Assembly (NCBI GenBank): GCA_002862135.1
Contig: PKCI01000090.1
Span: forward strand, 1 to 44,105
DNA length: 44,105 nucleotides
Origin: Verrucomicrobiota bacterium
GTDB taxonomy: Bacteria > Verrucomicrobiota > Verrucomicrobiia > Verrucomicrobiales > DEV007
Direction: 5' to 3'
Below, one piece after another: positions 32,921-41,621 of the stretch. A model generated the notes under the pieces. It ran no database searches, was not told where the DNA came from, and saw only the letters and a program-made list of their open reading frames with translations. A program made the translations under genes and the position numbers. Positions within the stretch are counted from its first letter, which is position 1. Each line of letters begins with the position of its first letter.

Positions 32921-34252
32921 TCAGCGAGATTCTTCACTGAGGGGATGAAGTCGGTTGGTGAGTGGGAAGTAAGCCCGTTTCATCGTCGACCCTGCCTGCC
33001 AAACTCCGTGGATCATTTCGAGAGCTTTCATGGCGCGCTTTCCGGAGCTTTCGGGTTCGCGATTATTTTCAATTGCATCCAGAAAGTCCTTAATGACTCT
33101 CCGGTTAGCCGAGTCCATGCCCGTGAGTTTCTCGAACATGGGATGGTATTCGCCGTCTACCTCCGGCCACTGTTTCCATGTTTCAAAACGGTCAGCTGAC
33201 CTGGGATCACCTCGTTCGAGAAGTGAGAATGTAGGCGGGTGATTGGCGAAGAGTCGCATGGTTGACTTGGTGCCGATGAACTCGATGCCCCACGGCCCGA
33301 CGAGCTCGCGATAGCGCTCGTCGGAGATGAAGGTCACGCTGATTCCCGAATCCATCACGAACTCTGCGCGGATCGAGTTGCCCAGCACGGGACCGAGATT
33401 CTCCTTCTTCGATTCGTGTGCATCTTCAGCGATGGCAGGTGATCCATCCTTGAAAATGCGGGCAGTACAATACTGCACCTCTCCCCCGAAGAGGCGCACG
33501 ATGTCAAAAAGATGGGTTCCGAGGACGAGCATGTCCTCACCTCCGACACGGTGATCCATCTTGCCATAAACCCGCATTTCGAGCAGTTCACCAATCAGTT
33601 CTTTTTGCTCAGCGTGAAAGCGTTTCAAATAGGGATCGCAGCGCATCTGGTGGGCGACAGCAATCTTGAGATTATGATCCTCGGCTAATTTGAGCAGTTC
33701 ATCGGCTTCTTTGAGAGTTCGGGTGAAGGGCTTCTCGCAATACACGTGTGCTCCGGCGGTGAGAGCGGCTTCGACCATGGCGTGGTGCTGATCGGTCCAT
33801 CGAGGTGCAACGGCAACAATGTCAGGTTGTTCGTTTTCGAAGAGTTTCTGATAGCTCTCGTAGCCGTTAATGGCACCCGTCCTGGTGTGGGCTTTCTCGA
33901 GACCAACATCGTCTTCGTCCGAAATAGCGATGAGACGGACGCCGTCGAGGCGGTTAAAGACAACATCCAGACCATGACCAAAGTTTCCTGCTCCGGTATG
34001 GCCGAGGACAGCCGCCTTTAGGGTTTTGCGTTTGATGATCTCCTCTTCGGCGGGTTCCGCTTTTGGAGACAGTTCCTCTGAATCGGTGGCCTTTTCAACG
34101 GCTTCTTCGATCGCCTCCTCCGGCGGTTCCTCTGTTTCTAGGTCCCCGGGTTGCGGCTTCGGAGAAGCCTTTGCCACTGGTATCATTCCAGCAGCCGCCA
34201 TGCCGGCACTGCCGTAGAGAACCGTTCTCCTCGTCAATTCGTCGTCGCCCAT
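32921..34252 (-). CDS. Exported Gfo/Idh/MocA oxidoreductase with acidic linker
   Basis: 443 residues from the ATG at 34252. The N-terminus is a Tat signal (TRRTVLYGSAGMAAAGMIP), so the enzyme is folded with its cofactor before export. A linker of about 45 residues rich in Pro and Glu (EEPPEEAIEEAVEKA) precedes the Rossmann domain; such a linker is not normal for the family. The NAD(P) loop is VLGHTGAGNFGHG, and the conserved lysine motif is YCEKPFTRTLKEA. The C-terminal half is the alpha/beta domain (DHRVGGEDMLVLGTHLFDIV carries the active-site histidine region). Substrate probably a sugar or inositol-type compound. It has no operon partner in the window. Confidence 0.9.
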   Translation of the reverse strand: MGDDELTRRTVLYGSAGMAAAGMIPVAKASPKPQPGDLETEEPPEEAIEEAVEKATDSEELSPKAEPAEEEIIKRKTLKAAVLGHTGAGNFGHGLDVVFNRLDGVRLIAISDEDDVGLEKAHTRTGAINGYESYQKLFENEQPDIVAVAPRWTDQHHAMVEAALTAGAHVYCEKPFTRTLKEADELLKLAEDHNLKIAVAHQMRCDPYLKRFHAEQKELIGELLEMRVYGKMDHRVGGEDMLVLGTHLFDIVRLFGGEVQYCTARIFKDGSPAIAEDAHESKKENLGPVLGNSIRAEFVMDSGISVTFISDERYRELVGPWGIEFIGTKSTMRLFANHPPTFSLLERGDPRSADRFETWKQWPEVDGEYHPMFEKLTGMDSANRRVIKDFLDAIENNREPESSGKRAMKALEMIHGVWQAGSTMKRAYFPLTNRLHPLSEESR

Positions 34253-34522
34253 GATTCTGTGATTGACGATAAACCTTACAAGAATTTCTGGCAATGCTCA
34301 AAAACTGCCCTCGACGAGGCTTTTTTAGGGGATTTCGGGCCTCTTTGTCCCAAACGGATAGAGTGCCATGCCCCTTTGAGCTCATCGCCTCGACGAGTGC
34401 CTCGGATTCGAATCCCGGCAAACTCATGTTTGTTTATTTAGCGCGAGTTTTGGCACAACTTGTGGAATGACCGCACCTGCGTTTTCAGAAATCGTAGAAG
34501 GCCCGGAAGACAACGGGTAGTA

Positions 34523-34798
34523 TCAGTCCGTTTTAGGTTGCGAGGATTTCGACTTCGAGTAGATCAGACCAGCCAAGAGACTACACAGAGCCGTTTGGCC
34601 GACTGTTGGTGAATCGGGTGCCATCGGCCTTGCCGTCAAAAGGCTCTCCTCTGAAACTAATTCCTCCGGTTTCCTGCCGCGACACATAATCCAGAGACCG
34701 ATTGCTGTTGCTATTACAAAGGCAATGATGATCTCCACGTTCTTATGTAGTCCCACATGACTCTGGATCGCTGGTAGACGAGTGAAACGCTGAATCAT
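34523..34798 (-). CDS. Possible small single-pass membrane protein
   Basis: 91 residues. A 20-residue hydrophobic segment (VEIIIAFVIATAIGLWIMC) followed by RGRKPEE fits a membrane anchor with positive-inside loop. The C-terminal half is Ser/Pro-rich with LLAGLIYSKSKSS. No family recognised. The gene would be divergent from the methyltransferase (75 bases) and has 270 bases to the next gene on its own strand, so it stands alone. I see nothing in 34253-34522. Confidence 0.4.
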   Translation of the reverse strand: MIQRFTRLPAIQSHVGLHKNVEIIIAFVIATAIGLWIMCRGRKPEELVSEESLLTARPMAPDSPTVGQTALCSLLAGLIYSKSKSSQPKTD

Positions 34799-34873
34799 TT
34801 CACGGATTCAGTTTCGCGAAGTCGCGATGCCGCGATCAGGGTTGTTTCCTTCTTTTGTTTTCCAGGGAGAAGA

Positions 34874-35602
34874 GTGATCTTCAAACCGATGTGCCCCCGA
34901 ATCGGATCCGCGGCTGCTTTGCTGTTTCTTTCAATTCCCTGCTTTGGCGATCAAATATACTCCTACAAAGAGCCGACAAGGGATGGCACGGGTAAGGTTT
35001 ACATGGGGCGGGAGATCTCTCAGGTGGTGAGTCAGCATGCCATTCGCTGGCTGGAGCGTCCTGACCGGGAAAAGGAGGAAAGACCTTCCTTGGTCATGGA
35101 GAACCTGGAACTCGACCCTGACGATGTGGTTGCCGATATCGGAGCGGGTTCGGGCTATTTTACCTTCCTAATGGCGCCGCTTGTTCGCGATGGCAAAGTG
35201 CTGGCGGTGGATATTCAGCCGGAAATGTTGAAATTTATCGAGGGGAAGAAAAAGCTGGAGAAAGCGCCTAACGTTGAAACAATTCTGGGTACGATAGAGG
35301 ATGTCAACCTCCCTGATGACAGTGTCGATCTGGTCATCCTGGTCGACGCCTACCATGAGTTTTCCCATCCCCGCGAAATGGCGGAGTCGATCGTGGAAGG
35401 GCTCAAACCCGGGGGGCGACTCGTTTTCCTCGAATATCGCGGAGAAGACCCCGCGGTGTCGATCAAACCACTTCACAAGATGACGGTGCAACAGGTTCAG
35501 CGCGAGATGGACGTAGTTGGCCTCGAGTTTGTCGAGGTGCGAGATTTTCTGCCGATTCAACACTTTATCGTTTTCCGTAAACCCGTAAATCCCGCTCCAT
35601 GA
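34874..35602 (+). CDS. Apparently exported SAM-dependent methyltransferase
   Basis: 242 residues from the GTG at 34874, preceded by GGGAG at a suitable distance; an in-frame ATG at 34889 is the alternative. The N-terminus has a signal-like hydrophobic run (SAAALLFLSIPCFGD). The rest is a class I methyltransferase: motif I VVADIGAGSGYFTFL, the acidic strand VLAVDIQPEML, DLVILVDAYHEF, and LKPGGRLVFLEY. The target is unknown. SAM is cytoplasmic, so a secreted enzyme of this class needs a special explanation; the segment could instead be an uncleaved membrane anchor. It is coupled by an ATGA overlap at 35599 to the PQQ-type propeller gene. Confidence 0.85.
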   Translation: MIFKPMCPRIGSAAALLFLSIPCFGDQIYSYKEPTRDGTGKVYMGREISQVVSQHAIRWLERPDREKEERPSLVMENLELDPDDVVADIGAGSGYFTFLMAPLVRDGKVLAVDIQPEMLKFIEGKKKLEKAPNVETILGTIEDVNLPDDSVDLVILVDAYHEFSHPREMAESIVEGLKPGGRLVFLEYRGEDPAVSIKPLHKMTVQQVQREMDVVGLEFVEVRDFLPIQHFIVFRKPVNPAP

Positions 35603-36831
35603 AGCTTCCTTTCTGTATCGCTATTATCACCTGCTACGCCTGCATCGGGTTCGCTGAAAGCAACTGGCACCAGTTCCGAGGTCCAACTGGGCGGGGACAT
35701 TCCGAAGCAACCGCACTCCCAACCATGTGGGACGAGAGCAACATCGCGTGGAAAACGGAGCTGAAGGGTGCTGGTCAATCATCCCCAGTCAGCTGGGGTG
35801 ACCGCCTTTTTTTGACGGGTGCTTCTGACGACGGTGCGGAGCGTTACGTGATGGCTTACTCGGTTTCTTCGGGTGAGCTGCTCTGGGACCAGTCGGTGCC
35901 AAGCGAGAGCCCCGAGGAATTTCATAAAATGAATTCACAGGCGACTCCGTCCTGTGCCACGGACGGGAAGACTGTTGTTGCCTTTTTCGGGCCAGGAGGG
36001 CTTCATGCTTTCACGGTTGAGGGAGAGAAGAAGTGGTCCGTGGATCTCGGCGACTTTCCTGGCTCGTGGGGTATTGCTGCTTCACCGATTATCCTGGATG
36101 GAAAAGTGATCCAGAACTGCGATGCCACAGGGATTTCACGCTTGGTGGCGTTGGATGTGCAGACCGGAGACATTCTATGGGATTCACCCCGCGAGGACAA
36201 ACCAAAGGGAGGATGGAGCACGCCAATCCTAATCGAGCACGAAGGGAAGCGTGAACTTATCCTTAACGGAGAGTTCGGAGTTCGTGGGTATAATCCCGAA
36301 ACCGGCGAGGAACTGTGGTTCTGCGAAGCGTTTAATGGCCGAGGATCACCGGTGCCTGACTATTTTGATGGAAAACTGTTCGTGGTTAACGGGAAGCCGG
36401 GCGATACCTATTGCGTCAAGCCAGGCGGATCCGGAAACGTGACCGAGAGCCATATGCTCTGGCACGCGTCTCGAAAGGGCGGGCGTGACTTGCCGTCGCC
36501 TGCAGTTGTGGACGGCACATTGTTCATCAGCAGTATGAGTGGGATCGCCACGAGCTATGATGCTGCGAATGGTGAAGTCTATTATGTGGAGCGATTGGGT
36601 GAGGGATTGGAGATCGCAGCGGCTCCATTGGTCGCCGGCGGGCTGCTCTACCTGCAGACCGTCCACGGCGGCGATGTCATTGTGGTTCGGCCGGGGAGGG
36701 CATTGGATATTGTCTCGGTAAACTCGCTGGGTGATTCAGCCAAAGAGGAGACTTTCCGGGCCACTATTGCTCCCATTGACGGGAAGCTATACCTTCGCTC
36801 AGGGAAGACTCTCTATTGCGTGGCGAGGTAG
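35599..36831 (+). CDS. Exported PQQ-type beta-propeller protein
   Basis: 410 residues. Signal peptide with cleavage near GFA. The opening NWHQFRGPTGRGHSEATALP is the standard start of a large group of planctomycete/verrucomicrobial PQQ-repeat proteins. Propeller blades show the repeat pattern of Ala-x-Asp-x-x-x-Gly-x-x-x-Trp: AYSVSSGELLWDQ, FTVEGEKKWSVDLG, LDVQTGDILWD, YNPETGEELWF and YDAANGEVYYVERL. No PQQ-binding catalytic residues are evident, so a binding or assembly role is more likely than a dehydrogenase. Its start overlaps the methyltransferase stop. Confidence 0.87.
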   Translation: MKLPFCIAIITCYACIGFAESNWHQFRGPTGRGHSEATALPTMWDESNIAWKTELKGAGQSSPVSWGDRLFLTGASDDGAERYVMAYSVSSGELLWDQSVPSESPEEFHKMNSQATPSCATDGKTVVAFFGPGGLHAFTVEGEKKWSVDLGDFPGSWGIAASPIILDGKVIQNCDATGISRLVALDVQTGDILWDSPREDKPKGGWSTPILIEHEGKRELILNGEFGVRGYNPETGEELWFCEAFNGRGSPVPDYFDGKLFVVNGKPGDTYCVKPGGSGNVTESHMLWHASRKGGRDLPSPAVVDGTLFISSMSGIATSYDAANGEVYYVERLGEGLEIAAAPLVAGGLLYLQTVHGGDVIVVRPGRALDIVSVNSLGDSAKEETFRATIAPIDGKLYLRSGKTLYCVAR

Positions 36832-37008
36832 GCGGGCGCCGATAATCACTGCAAACATAATGCGGTCTCACTGCAAAGCGAAGGCGGTAATCCCGAGAAA
36901 CGCGATTTAACCGGCGCAGAGAGGGGAATCGTCACCAAGTCACGCTGTTAAAAGCTCTGGACTTGCTGTGTGATCATCTTTACGGTCTCCGTGCATTTAA
37001 CCATGTTT

Positions 37009-37590
37009 ATGAAAAATCTTCTTCTTACTGCGTGTATCACGCTCTTTTTTTCTGTTCCAGGCCAGGCACAAAGTGGAGGTGTCGCCATTCTGGACATCGA
37101 TGCTGTCGCCCGTGAGCTTGGCGTTGAAGACCAAGTCCGTGTGGATCTCATTACAATGCAATCCGACCTCAACGCTGAACTTCAGCGTACCCAGGCGACG
37201 ATGCAGGCCCAGATGAACAATGTTGAGCAAGGAGCCGGAGAGAATCCTTCCGATTCGGATCGTCAAAAGGTCCTCCAGACCAATCAGCAATTGAACCTAG
37301 AGTTCAATCGCCTGAAAAATCAGGCCCAGCAAAACCTGGCCCAAGAGCGCGTTCGCATGATTAACGAATTTCGCATTCGCCTCGAGCCGGTCGCCCTGAT
37401 GGCTGCTAAGAAGAAGGGGCTCGACGTAGTTTTGATGAAGACCACGCCGCCGGTATTCACTCACTCGAAAGAGGTCGATATAACCGAGGAAACCACCAAG
37501 CTGGCGATCGAGGCTGGAATGAAAGTTGAGGTTGCCGCGATTGAGACTTCTGAAGCAGATGACGCTCCCCGCGCCGAGCCAGCCGAGTAA
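37009..37590 (+). CDS. Skp/OmpH family periplasmic chaperone
   Basis: 193 residues from the ATG at 37009 (ATG at 37003 also possible); a signal peptide (MKNLLLTACITLFFSVPGQAQ) follows. The mature part is dominated by helical, Gln-rich coiled-coil segments (LQRTQATMQAQMNNVEQ, LEFNRLKNQAQQNLAQE), ending with the LEPVALMAAKKKGLDVVL segment typical of Skp/OmpH. These proteins form a trimer that carries unfolded outer-membrane proteins across the periplasm. bamA and lpxD, frequent neighbours, are absent. The gene is 45 bases upstream of the oxidoreductase pair; whether they share an operon is unclear. Confidence 0.82.
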   Translation: MKNLLLTACITLFFSVPGQAQSGGVAILDIDAVARELGVEDQVRVDLITMQSDLNAELQRTQATMQAQMNNVEQGAGENPSDSDRQKVLQTNQQLNLEFNRLKNQAQQNLAQERVRMINEFRIRLEPVALMAAKKKGLDVVLMKTTPPVFTHSKEVDITEETTKLAIEAGMKVEVAAIETSEADDAPRAEPAE

Positions 37591-37635
37591 GTCGACGCTC
37601 GAACCCATCCAGTTTGTGACTCCCTCAATATTATT

Positions 37636-38712
37636 ATGTCAACGAAAGTAGGTGTTATAGGTGCGGGCGGAATGGCCCAGTACCATATCGATGGATTCCG
37701 CAAGGCCGGCGCAGATGTCGTCGCCATGGCGGATGTGAATTTGGAAGCGGCCAAAGCCTCTGCTGAGAAATACGGTATCCCGAATGTCTACGGCGACGTT
37801 GCCGAGATGCTCGAGTCTGATATCGATGCCGTGTCGATCATTGTTCCTAACAAGTTTCACGCGCCTCTCGCGATCCAGGCACTCAACGCAGGCAAGCACG
37901 TCTTCTGTGAGAAGCCTCCGGCGCTCAATGCCACGGAGGTTGAAGAAATGATCACTGCTCGTGATGCTGCTGGCAAGCAGCTCATGTTTAATTTTAACAA
38001 TCGCGCCCGTCCCGAGTCTCGCGAAATGATGAAGGCCATCAACAACGGTGTCGTCGGTCGAATCAACTCCGCCCAGGCTAAGTGGTCGCGCCGCACTGGT
38101 ATTCCCGGCTTCGGCGGTTGGTTCACCACCAAAGCTCTTTCAGGTGGTGGTCCCGTCATTGACCTTCTGCATATGCTCGATTTGGCCATGTACTTCATGG
38201 GCAATCCCAAGCCGACCTATGTCATGGGCAGCACCTTTGATGATCATATCTCCGATAAGCAGTTCAAGGGCCCCTGGGGTATTCCTGACAATGCCGACGG
38301 TGTGACTGATGTCGAGTCCGCTGCACACGGATTCGTGATGTTCGAAACGGGCCAAACGCTCAGCTTCCAGATGTCGTGGGCGGAAATGATCAAGCGCGAG
38401 GAAGTTTCCGTCGTTTTCCAGGGTGTGGAAGCAGGCGGTAAGGTCGAGCGCCTCTTCGGCGAAGACGGCCTCGACGAGACTGCCATCGATACCTGCGAAC
38501 TCTATCTGCAGGAAAACGGTGAGCGCGTCGATAAGACGATCGAAGTGGAAGAATGTGAGGACATGGGCCGCATCAATTCCGCAGCGAACTTTATCGAAGC
38601 GATCGAAGGCAGCGCTACACCGCTTAACACTGCCGAGCAGGGTCTTGCCCTGATGCAGATTATTGATGCTGTTTACGAGGCTGCTGGATCCGGTAAGCCT
38701 GTTGCTATCTAA
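37636..38712 (+). CDS. Gfo/Idh/MocA family oxidoreductase (cytoplasmic)
   Basis: 358 residues, no signal peptide. The N-terminal Rossmann fold has VGVIGAGGMAQYH, followed by the second strand MADVNLEAAKASAEKYG and the lysine motif CEKPPALNATEVEEM. The C-terminal domain holds GGPVIDLLHMLDLAMYFMG, which supplies the usual catalytic Asp/His in this group (GG.xxDLxxHxxD pattern). It probably oxidises or reduces a sugar or inositol using NAD(P). It is 23 bases upstream of another oxidoreductase of the same superfamily, and the two are probably one transcript. Confidence 0.93.
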   Translation: MSTKVGVIGAGGMAQYHIDGFRKAGADVVAMADVNLEAAKASAEKYGIPNVYGDVAEMLESDIDAVSIIVPNKFHAPLAIQALNAGKHVFCEKPPALNATEVEEMITARDAAGKQLMFNFNNRARPESREMMKAINNGVVGRINSAQAKWSRRTGIPGFGGWFTTKALSGGGPVIDLLHMLDLAMYFMGNPKPTYVMGSTFDDHISDKQFKGPWGIPDNADGVTDVESAAHGFVMFETGQTLSFQMSWAEMIKREEVSVVFQGVEAGGKVERLFGEDGLDETAIDTCELYLQENGERVDKTIEVEECEDMGRINSAANFIEAIEGSATPLNTAEQGLALMQIIDAVYEAAGSGKPVAI

Positions 38713-38735
38713 GCGGAATCGAAGAATACCTCTCA

Positions 38736-39899
38736 ATGAATCGAAAACTACGAATGGGAATGGTCGGCGGCGGCCGTGGTGCCTTCATTGGCCAGGTCCA
38801 CCGCATGGCAGCCAACCTTGATGGCAAAATTGAACTCGTCGCTGGAGCATTTTCCTCCGATCCGGAGAAGTCCAAACTCTCGGGTGAAGACTTCTTCCTC
38901 GACCCGGATCGCGTCTACGGCAGCTACAAGGAAATGGCGGAGGTGGAAGCCCAGCGAGAAGACAAGATCGACTTTGTTTCTATCGTAGTACAGAACTTTC
39001 TTCACTTCGATGTCGCTAAGACCTTCATCGAAGCTGGTTTCAACGTGATTTGCGACAAGCCGATGACCCAGACCTACGAGCAGGCACTGGAACTTCGCGA
39101 GATCGTGAACAACTCCGATCAGATCTTTGCCCTGACTCACAACTACACTGGTTACCCGATGGTCAAAGAGGCCAAGCGTATGGTCAAAGACGGTGAGCTT
39201 GGACGGATTCTTAAGATCGTCGCTGAGTACCCGCAGGGCTATGCGGTGGGAGACGTCGAGGGCGAGGGCCAGGGCAAGATTAGCAACTGGCGTTCGGATC
39301 CGAAGATTGCCGGTATCTCCAACTGCATGGGCGACATCGGCACGCACGCTCATAACCTGATCCGCTACATCACCGGACTGGAGATCGACGAGATCTGCTC
39401 TGATCTGACAGCGTTCATTCCCGGACGTGAGCTCGACGATGACGGCAACAACCTGGTTCGCTTCGAAGGCGGTGCTAAGGGCATCATTCATGCCTCCCAG
39501 ATTTCCAACGGAGACGAAAACGCTCTCAACATTCGAGTTTACGGCACCAAGGCCTCGCTCGAGTGGCACCAGGAAGATCCCAATGAGCTGATTGTGAAAT
39601 ACGCGAACGCTCCCCGGAAGATCTACCGTCGTGGCAATGATTACATTTCAGAGGAAGCTTCTGGTCACGGCTTCACCCGGACACCGTTCGCGCATCCCGA
39701 AGGCTTCATCGAGGCATTTGCCAACATCTACCTCGCAGCGGCACAGGCGATAGCTGACAAGATCGACGGCAACCCGGCTCCCGAAGGTGGCTACGACTTC
39801 CCCGGAGTCGACGACGGCGTCGCCGGTCTAGCCTTCATTAAGGCGGCGGTGGAGAGTTCCGCCTCCGAAGAAAAGTGGTGCAAGTTTCCGGCTGTCTAA
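38736..39899 (+). CDS. Gfo/Idh/MocA family oxidoreductase (cytoplasmic)
   Basis: 387 residues. NAD(P)-binding loop GMVGGGRGAFIGQVHR at the N-terminus, the lysine motif ICDKPMTQTYEQA, and in the C-terminal domain GISNCMGDIGTHAHNLIRYI with conserved Asp and His residues. The GGRGAFIG opening and length around 390 are typical of a verrucomicrobial/planctomycete subgroup of the family. It ends at 39899 with no partner gene downstream; gltX is convergent. With its upstream neighbour it may perform successive oxidation and reduction of one sugar, as proposed for paired 3-keto sugar pathways. Confidence 0.93.
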   Translation: MNRKLRMGMVGGGRGAFIGQVHRMAANLDGKIELVAGAFSSDPEKSKLSGEDFFLDPDRVYGSYKEMAEVEAQREDKIDFVSIVVQNFLHFDVAKTFIEAGFNVICDKPMTQTYEQALELREIVNNSDQIFALTHNYTGYPMVKEAKRMVKDGELGRILKIVAEYPQGYAVGDVEGEGQGKISNWRSDPKIAGISNCMGDIGTHAHNLIRYITGLEIDEICSDLTAFIPGRELDDDGNNLVRFEGGAKGIIHASQISNGDENALNIRVYGTKASLEWHQEDPNELIVKYANAPRKIYRRGNDYISEEASGHGFTRTPFAHPEGFIEAFANIYLAAAQAIADKIDGNPAPEGGYDFPGVDDGVAGLAFIKAAVESSASEEKWCKFPAV

Positions 39900-40031
39900 A
39901 GATTTGGGAGTGTTGAATTCCCGCCGCATTAACCAAGCGATCATCATGCGTGGTCTTTGGTGAATCGGTTGAAGCCTGATTCGCAGATTCGGGATGGCCT
40001 TTCGACGGGACCGGTTACCGCAAAAATAGTG

Positions 40032-41399
40032 TTACAACTTCTGCTCGAAGCCTCGCAGGCGTTCCACTACCTCCTCTTTACCCATTAGTTCGAGGACCGG
40101 GACGAGGTCGGCGCCCCCCATGGCGCCCATGACGGCAACACGGCAGGGCATCATGAGCGCCCCCATCTTGGCGCCGATGGATTCTGCAGCTGTTCCAATG
40201 GCCGTTTTGATTGCATCGGTATTCCAGTCAGAAACGGTATCGAGGCCCTCGATTAGGCTATGAATCACTTCTGCTATCCCGTCACGACTGACCACTTTTT
40301 CCACGGCGCCGTTGTCGTATTCAACGGTGTCGGCAAAGATGGTAGCGATGATACCCGGCACTTCGCTGAGGAGTTGGGCCCGCTCTCGTGCAAGCTCTAG
40401 AGCAGCGGTGACGCGGTCATCATCGACGGGGATCCCGTCATTTTGAAGAAACGGCCCCGATGCCGTCGAAAGAGCTTCCGGCGAGAGTTTCTTCAGATGC
40501 TCCGCATTCATCCAAAGGCACTTGTCGTAGTCGAACTTGGAGTTGGATTTATTAATCCCACTGAGATCGAAGCGTTGCTGGAGTTCGTCGAAGGAGAAGA
40601 TCTCCTGGTCGTCTTTGCCGGACCATCCCAACAGAGCCATGTAGTTGTTCACTGCGTCCGAGAGGAATCCCTTCTCCTGGTATTCGTGAATGAGCGCCCC
40701 CTGGTCGCGTTTGCTCATCTTGGAACCGTTCTGGTTCAGGTTGAGTGGAATGTGGGCGTAGGTAGGTGGCTTGACATCAAAGGCTTCGAAAAGGGCAAGG
40801 TGCTTCGGTGTGTTAGACAGGTGATCCTCTCCACGAATCACATGAGTAATTCCCATCTCGATGTCGTCGACGACATTCACGAAGTGGAAAATGTAACCAC
40901 CGTTAGGGCGCTTAATAACGATGTCTGGATTGGCGGGGACCTCCTGCTTGGTTTCTGGGTCGAAGCGGGTGGAGCCCTGCTCCTTGAGATTCACCGAAAC
41001 TTCGCCGCATACCTGGTCATTCACCGTGATGGTTTTATCGGGCACCTTGAAACGGATGGCGCCTTCGTCTTCGTAGACGAGGCCGGCTTTTTCGAGCTTG
41101 GCGAGGTAGCGGTCGTAGATGTCGACTCGTTTGCTCTGACGGTAAGGACCACGATCACCACGGCTCTCGTTGCCGCCGAGCGCGGGGCCTTCATCCCAAT
41201 CGAGACCGAGCCACTTGAGCCCGTCGAGAATGACGTTCATCGAGCCATCTGTGCTGCGTTCTGCGTCCGTATCTTCCACACGCAGGATGAACTGGCCGCC
41301 GTGGCGCTTGGCGTAAAGCCAATTGTAGAGGGCGGTGCGGGCACCTCCAATGTGGAGGAAGCCGGTCGGAGACGGGGCAAATCGAGTACGAACACTCAT
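40032..41399 (-). CDS. gltX: Glutamyl-tRNA synthetase
   Basis: 455 residues, within the normal range. It charges tRNA-Glu (and possibly tRNA-Gln, if an amidotransferase is present). The class I signature region TRFAPSPTGFLHIGGARTAL starts at residue 4, with HIGG as the HIGH motif. KMSKR occurs in GSKMSKRDQGALIHEYQ. RVEDTDAERSTDGSMNVI and GEDHLSNTPKHL are also typical. The anticodon-binding domain is helical and complete. It is divergent from the sulfatase at 41622 (222 bases between) and convergent with the oxidoreductase. No tRNA gene is seen nearby. Confidence 0.96.
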   Translation of the reverse strand: MSVRTRFAPSPTGFLHIGGARTALYNWLYAKRHGGQFILRVEDTDAERSTDGSMNVILDGLKWLGLDWDEGPALGGNESRGDRGPYRQSKRVDIYDRYLAKLEKAGLVYEDEGAIRFKVPDKTITVNDQVCGEVSVNLKEQGSTRFDPETKQEVPANPDIVIKRPNGGYIFHFVNVVDDIEMGITHVIRGEDHLSNTPKHLALFEAFDVKPPTYAHIPLNLNQNGSKMSKRDQGALIHEYQEKGFLSDAVNNYMALLGWSGKDDQEIFSFDELQQRFDLSGINKSNSKFDYDKCLWMNAEHLKKLSPEALSTASGPFLQNDGIPVDDDRVTAALELARERAQLLSEVPGIIATIFADTVEYDNGAVEKVVSRDGIAEVIHSLIEGLDTVSDWNTDAIKTAIGTAAESIGAKMGALMMPCRVAVMGAMGGADLVPVLELMGKEEVVERLRGFEQKL

Positions 41400-41621
41400 G
41401 GCGGGGAAGGTGCCGCAAACTTAGCCTGGGTCAACTGAGGAGTCTCACGGCCTGATAGCCAAGTTTGAGATTTGATCAAAAGTTGAAAATCGGTTCTGTA
41501 ATGTTGTAGCTCCTGAACGGTGGTGTCTTTTTCTGAAGTGGTGAAACCATTGGGTTGATCGCTTCCGTGTTCTTATTACTGGCAAGTGTTTGCATTCGGG
41601 GAATAGATATTTGGTGCTGAA

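Noticed and set aside
40443-41438. 331-codon plus-strand frame
   Set aside because: Antisense to gltX, which has both class I synthetase motifs.
41400-41621. tRNA gene beside gltX
   Set aside because: Neither strand shows a cloverleaf-like arrangement or the T-loop GTTCRA pattern that I could support.
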